A stretch of DNA of 64,000 nt from Haliclona indistincta (lineage: Eukaryota; Porifera; Demospongiae; Haplosclerida; Chalinidae): assembly GCA_964017065.1 (NCBI GenBank), contig OZ024783.1:8286391-8350390 (forward strand), written 5' to 3'. Positions 63,416-64,000 of this stretch are shown here, one piece after another; the stretch's first letter is position 1; each line of letters begins with the position of its first letter. Made by a program: the position numbers and the translations under genes. The notes beneath the pieces were generated by a model, which was given only the letters and a program-made list of their open reading frames with translations, was not told the DNA's origin and did no database searches.

Positions 63416-64000
63416 CAGCTGGTGATGCCGCTCAGTTAGTTATACAAGCGATGTTCTGAGTTTAAGACTGAGAGTCAGGCTCTATTTAATGTAGTGGAAT
63501 GCGGCTACATTAAGTATGCTACAAAAACAACAAAGTCATGCATTGATGGGTAACAGATGGCACTGAAAGGAAGTGGTGTGCAACTATGTAGTAGCTTAAT
63601 GGAATGCTCTTAAAGGGTAACTGAAGTGATTTCTTCATGTTCCATTTTATCGCATTTTTCAATAGATGTACCATCACTAGCATCTGAACTAAAACAATAA
63701 CCACAGACCACAGTCCTGACCACAGTGTAATTGCATTGGTAAACCACTCATTGACCCCCATCTACATCAATATCTACTCTAGACATCATAAATATAGTAG
63801 AGGCCCTGACTAAGATTTGTATGCATTTTAATATAGGAGAGGATAACTCAACTGTTTTTAGGGTAATTTGACCCCAAGGAATAAGATGTAATAATGTGCC
63901 AAATTGTCTATTCGCTGCAAAATACCTGAAAATGACCACACCCTTTTATCACCAGTGTCACTAACAATAATTGCTCTATCTTCTTAACCATTTTAGTAAC
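63416..64000 (-). promoter_or_regulatory. 5' flank of copy 3
   Basis: Matches 6723-7300 closely, with small differences (an extra ATGCATTTTA near 63820). It holds the TGATGGGTAACAGATGGCAC block. The duplication continues to the end of the window. Confidence 0.55.

Noticed and set aside
1..64000. tRNA or rRNA genes
   Set aside because: I looked for cloverleaf and rRNA-like text and saw none; a covariance-model scan would be decisive.

Overview
The window looks like nuclear DNA of an early-branching animal, most likely a demosponge of the Amphimedon kind. It is AT-rich and non-bacterial, with long single-exon surface-protein genes in recent duplicates, and with DIRS, Ty3/gypsy, Crypton and LINE remnants and many small non-autonomous DNA elements. 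The organism call rests on recognising protein families by eye. Few genes are intact. Much of the sequence is a record of insertions into duplicated loci, and one paralog often serves as the empty site for an insertion in the other.

Layout. 1-500: end of a degenerate YqaJ-type nuclease. 1530-6722 (-): broken copy of a ~1,200-residue beta-helix/multi-pass membrane protein, with intact copies at 34667-38266 and 59807-63415. The stretch 275-7300 is duplicated at 55956-64000. 7370-9772: inverted repeat with 1.2-kb arms inside a decayed CXC (tesmin-like) gene; 10168-10770 is a hairpin-capped element. 11262-17222 (-): a 2-oxoglutarate/Fe(II) oxygenase-like gene split by a 4.56-kb DIRS retrotransposon. 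Related oxygenase copies lie at 47855-49173 and 55443-55955. 17395-20268 and 21511-23407: two composite foldback elements, the first carrying a 1.67-kb TTTC/GTTC repeat. 24109-30286: a Ty3/gypsy element with near-identical LTRs. 31015-32569 (-): a second CXC pseudogene. 32935-34175: a third composite foldback element.

Right half. 38.3-39.4 kb: a tandem duplication. 40.0-40.5 kb: a Crypton recombinase remnant. 42 kb: a LINE tail. 43.2-45.9 kb: an SLC15/POT-like transporter with one frameshift, flanked by relics. 45989-47213: the fourth composite foldback element. 49.3-50.4 kb: the tail of a reverse-transcriptase element. 50.5-53.2 kb: a four-TM orphan gene and its dead paralog. 53.4-54.5 kb: a dead gypsy pol. 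55.0-59.7 kb: several short elements with readable ends, most with visible target duplications.

The main candidate for an undescribed system is the set of four composite elements (17395-20268, 21511-23407, 32935-34175, 45989-47213). Each has a 22-24 bp terminal hairpin, an AAGATGGCGGCTAC block, a polypyrimidine microsatellite at one fixed internal position, and a long foldback at the other end. A short motif beside the terminal hairpin recurs in the foldback arms and changes in step between elements (TGTAGGG in three, TTTAGGG in one).
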